From Candidatus Eiseniibacteriota bacterium (GTDB lineage: Bacteria > JAFGKV01): 8,602 nucleotides of DNA. Location: positions 1 through 8,602 of the forward strand of contig JALOPK010000128.1 of the NCBI GenBank assembly GCA_025453925.1, in the 5' to 3' direction. The notes under the pieces were generated by a model. It saw only the letters and a list, made by a program, of their open reading frames with translations. It was not told the DNA's origin and made no database searches. Each line of letters opens with the position of its first letter. Position 1 is the first letter of the stretch. Shown here piece after piece: positions 6,765 through 8,602 of this stretch. A program made the position numbers and the translations under genes.

Positions 6765-7331
6765 GGCCTCATCCGCGGCCCAGTAGTGCTCGTCGTCGTC
6801 CCATCGGTCCTGCCATGCTGCCCGGACCTCCGCGCGGGCATCCGCCGTCTCGAACGCAATATCCGCAACCACCATCAGGCCCTGGGGGTCGAGGCAATCC
6901 CTCCGCAGTCTGCCGAGGATCTCGAGCTGGGAAGCGGCATCGAACTCGTGGAACACGTAGGCGGAGACGATGCGGTTGAATGTGCGCCGCACACCGTCGG
7001 GCAGCGCATCCCTGAGGTTCGCCTGCACCAGCACCGCCTCGGGGAGCTTGCTTTCGGCAGCCTCGATCATGGAGGCAGAGAAGTCGATTCCCCAGATCGA
7101 GCACCCGCGCTGGGCAAAGCGCTCCGCGAGGTTGCCCGTGCCGATGCCCACGTCCAGAACGCTCATCCCCGGCGTCGGTGCGGACAGCCTGACCACGGCG
7201 TCGAGGGTTTCATCGTAGCCCTGAAAGGGGAACCCTCGCTCGGCGCGCATCGAGCGGTCATACCCTGCCGCCCACCGGTCGAACAGCCTGACGCGCTGCG
7301 CGGAATCCGTCGCCGGCGTGGATCCGTTCAC
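6684..7331 (-). CDS. YrrT-like SAM-dependent methyltransferase
   Basis: Class I methyltransferase of 215 residues; the acceptor substrate is not known. FDRWAAGYDRSM (residues 17-28) is the N-terminal pattern of YrrT-type and related small-molecule methyltransferases. Motif I is VLDVGIGTGNLA (58-69), the acidic motif is WGIDFSASM (80-88), and IVSAYVFHEF (121-130) and GLMVVADIAFE (151-161) follow the same family order. The start is uncertain. GTG at 7331 gives a protein that starts just before the conserved region, 46 bases after the upstream hydrolase stop, but lacks a clear Shine-Dalgarno. GTG at 7394 has GGTGGAG 4 bases before it, would add 21 residues and would overlap the hydrolase by 17 bases. 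Sequence further upstream in this frame is antisense-like filler inside the hydrolase and is not included. The 3' end overlaps rnhC tail to tail. Confidence 0.85.
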   Translation of the reverse strand: MNGSTPATDSAQRVRLFDRWAAGYDRSMRAERGFPFQGYDETLDAVVRLSAPTPGMSVLDVGIGTGNLAERFAQRGCSIWGIDFSASMIEAAESKLPEAVLVQANLRDALPDGVRRTFNRIVSAYVFHEFDAASQLEILGRLRRDCLDPQGLMVVADIAFETADARAEVRAAWQDRWDDDEHYWAADEALLAFADRGIRARFIRVSFCAGVFVLG

Positions 7332-7377
7332 TGCGCCGAGAGGATCGTCTCGGCCGGTCGGGGCGGCGAGTCCCCCG

Positions 7378-8602
7378 TCAGGATCCAGACCCACACGACT
7401 CCACCACCCGCTCGATGGCCACCCGGGCCGCGGCCGTGCGGCCGAACTGCCGCACGGCCGGGCGCTTGCCGGATGCCGGTGCGCCGGTGAGGGGGTTGTA
7501 GCACTCCCAGTCGGGATCGAGGCGCAGGAGCCGTTCGCCGGCATCTCGGGCCTCGCGGGCATACCCGTGGCGGGCGAGCACCTCCACCGCGCAGGCAGCG
7601 TGATCCATCCATACCGATCCACGCCAGATCCCGTCGGGATCGAATTTCGGATCGGACCGGGCAACCGTCGGGAAGGGAACAGGCGTGTTGAAGTGCTCCG
7701 GATCCCGCATCAACCGAAGGACCGCCTCCGCATGGTCGGGCGTCGCAATGTCGCACCAGAGCGGAATCCACGTCGCCGCGGTCAGGGTTCTCACCGGGCG
7801 GTGATCCGGCCAGGTTACGTCGTAGAATGCACCCTCATGAAAGAGCAACTCGTTCACCAGGCGTTCGAAGGCGGGATCCGGCACCCCCAGCAGTCGCCGC
7901 TCCATGCACAAGTACGCGTTCAGGTCGACCGAGAGGATGTTCTGGAGGCCGCCCACCAGCGCCATGTTGTCGAAACGAGAGGCGTCGCCCCACCCGCTCT
8001 CGGCCTTGGCGGCCATGAGATCGCTGCCCCCATAGGCGAACAAACGCTCTCCCGGCGGGCGGCGATGCCGCTCCCACCATCGATGGAAGCGGACGAGCTG
8101 CGGTCTGAACTGCTCCAGCATACCCGGGTGCCGGGAACATGCCCATGCAGCCAGCGGCGGGGTACTGCAGCGCCGGTTGTTCCGCCCGGCATCCATCATG
8201 ATCATCTCCGGCACCATGCCGTCCGGCTCCTGGTGGTCGAACACGGTGGCGATCTGCTCACCGGCCAGGTTCGTGGGCAAGGCGGCCGCGTGATGCCATG
8301 CGTCAAGGGGAAAGAAGCCGCGATGAGAAGGCGACCGGGCGACCCCGCCGTGATGGATATCCCCGAGAGGCTGCCGCCAGTTCCAGCGGAGGGTTCGTGG
8401 TAGAGTGCCCAGTTGAACCGCGGCATAGACAGGTCCCTCGACGAGGCTCTGGCGGTACCTTCCCGGCCCCGCGGCAACAAAGTCCAGCACCCCCGAGTCG
8501 GCGGCAAGCACCACCTCGCGGGGGGTGCGTATCTCCGTTGTCCGAGCGTCGAGGAATCGCAGGAGGATCTTGCCTCCGGGCACGACCGCTTCCAGGCGGT
8601 CG
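7378..8602 (-). CDS. Trehalase / GH63-like glycoside hydrolase, 5' end cut by window edge
   Basis: The frame is open through the right edge, so the N-terminus is missing; about 408 residues are visible. These look like an (alpha/alpha)6-barrel hydrolase of the GH37/GH63 group, which includes trehalases, mannosylglycerate and glucosylglycerate hydrolases. Landmarks in order: SHRGFFPLDAWHHAAAL (8328-8278), FDHQEPDGMVPEM (8238-8200), AESGWGDASRFDN (8004-7966), WRGSVWMDHAA (7626-7594) and WECYNPLTG (7509-7483). The Glu at 7504-7506 sits where the family's general base is expected. In trehalases the acid Asp immediately follows ESGW; here that codon is GGC (Gly) and the next is GAC (Asp). No signal peptide can be judged. 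The substrate cannot be assigned; a disaccharide-like or glycosylated compatible solute is plausible. A methyltransferase gene follows 46 bases downstream and is probably cotranscribed. Confidence 0.82.
   Translation of the reverse strand, partial: DRLEAVVPGGKILLRFLDARTTEIRTPREVVLAADSGVLDFVAAGPGRYRQSLVEGPVYAAVQLGTLPRTLRWNWRQPLGDIHHGGVARSPSHRGFFPLDAWHHAAALPTNLAGEQIATVFDHQEPDGMVPEMIMMDAGRNNRRCSTPPLAAWACSRHPGMLEQFRPQLVRFHRWWERHRRPPGERLFAYGGSDLMAAKAESGWGDASRFDNMALVGGLQNILSVDLNAYLCMERRLLGVPDPAFERLVNELLFHEGAFYDVTWPDHRPVRTLTAATWIPLWCDIATPDHAEAVLRLMRDPEHFNTPVPFPTVARSDPKFDPDGIWRGSVWMDHAACAVEVLARHGYAREARDAGERLLRLDPDWECYNPLTGAPASGKRPAVRQFGRTAAARVAIERVVESCGSGS

Noticed and set aside
7332-7664. Upstream extension of the methyltransferase frame to an ATG at 7664
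   Set aside because: The added 111 residues are Pro/Ser/Arg-rich frame-shadow of the hydrolase gene and lie before the normal family N-terminus.
7318-8403. 361-codon open frame on the plus strand
   Set aside because: It is antisense to the glycoside hydrolase, which has clear family motifs on the minus strand.
3501-8602. A mannosylglycerate pathway linking manC and the GH63-like hydrolase
   Set aside because: No mannosyl-phosphoglycerate synthase or phosphatase is seen, the genes are on opposite strands, and the hydrolase substrate is unknown.

Overview
The window is GC-rich, densely coding chromosomal DNA with seven genes, mostly housekeeping or cell-envelope in character. No insertion sequence, prophage, CRISPR array, tRNA or rRNA was recognised. 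A protein with a signal peptide and a DUF3108-like domain suggests a diderm (Gram-negative-type) bacterium. Presence of RNase HIII rather than only RNase HI/HII, with high GC, would fit several poorly cultured diderm phyla. This is inference; the phylum cannot be fixed from the sequence alone.

Bases 1-4990, plus strand: the 3' part of thrS (threonyl-tRNA synthetase) enters from the left edge. After a 103-base gap come a secreted DUF3108-like protein, a deoxyhypusine-synthase-like protein of unknown function, manC (mannose-1-phosphate guanylyltransferase) and a small YvlD-type membrane protein. The last four are tightly packed: an 8-base overlap, a near-zero junction and a 35-base gap. They probably form one transcription unit. 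ManC makes GDP-mannose for envelope glycans or for mannosylated solutes.

Bases 4991-5423: a non-coding stretch of about 430 bases with two adjacent perfect inverted repeats that look like a dispersed hairpin element.

Bases 5424-6764, plus strand: rnhC, an RNase HIII with an unusually long N-terminal region that looks like a duplicated substrate-binding unit.

Bases 6684-8602, minus strand: a YrrT-like SAM-dependent methyltransferase lies downstream of a glycoside hydrolase related to the trehalase / GH63 group, whose 5' end is cut by the right edge. The methyltransferase and rnhC converge and overlap by 81 bases.

No clearly new multi-gene system is visible. The points most worth a second look are the deoxyhypusine-synthase-like protein, which appears to lack the catalytic lysine, the enlarged RNase HIII, and a glycine where trehalase-type hydrolases carry their acid aspartate.
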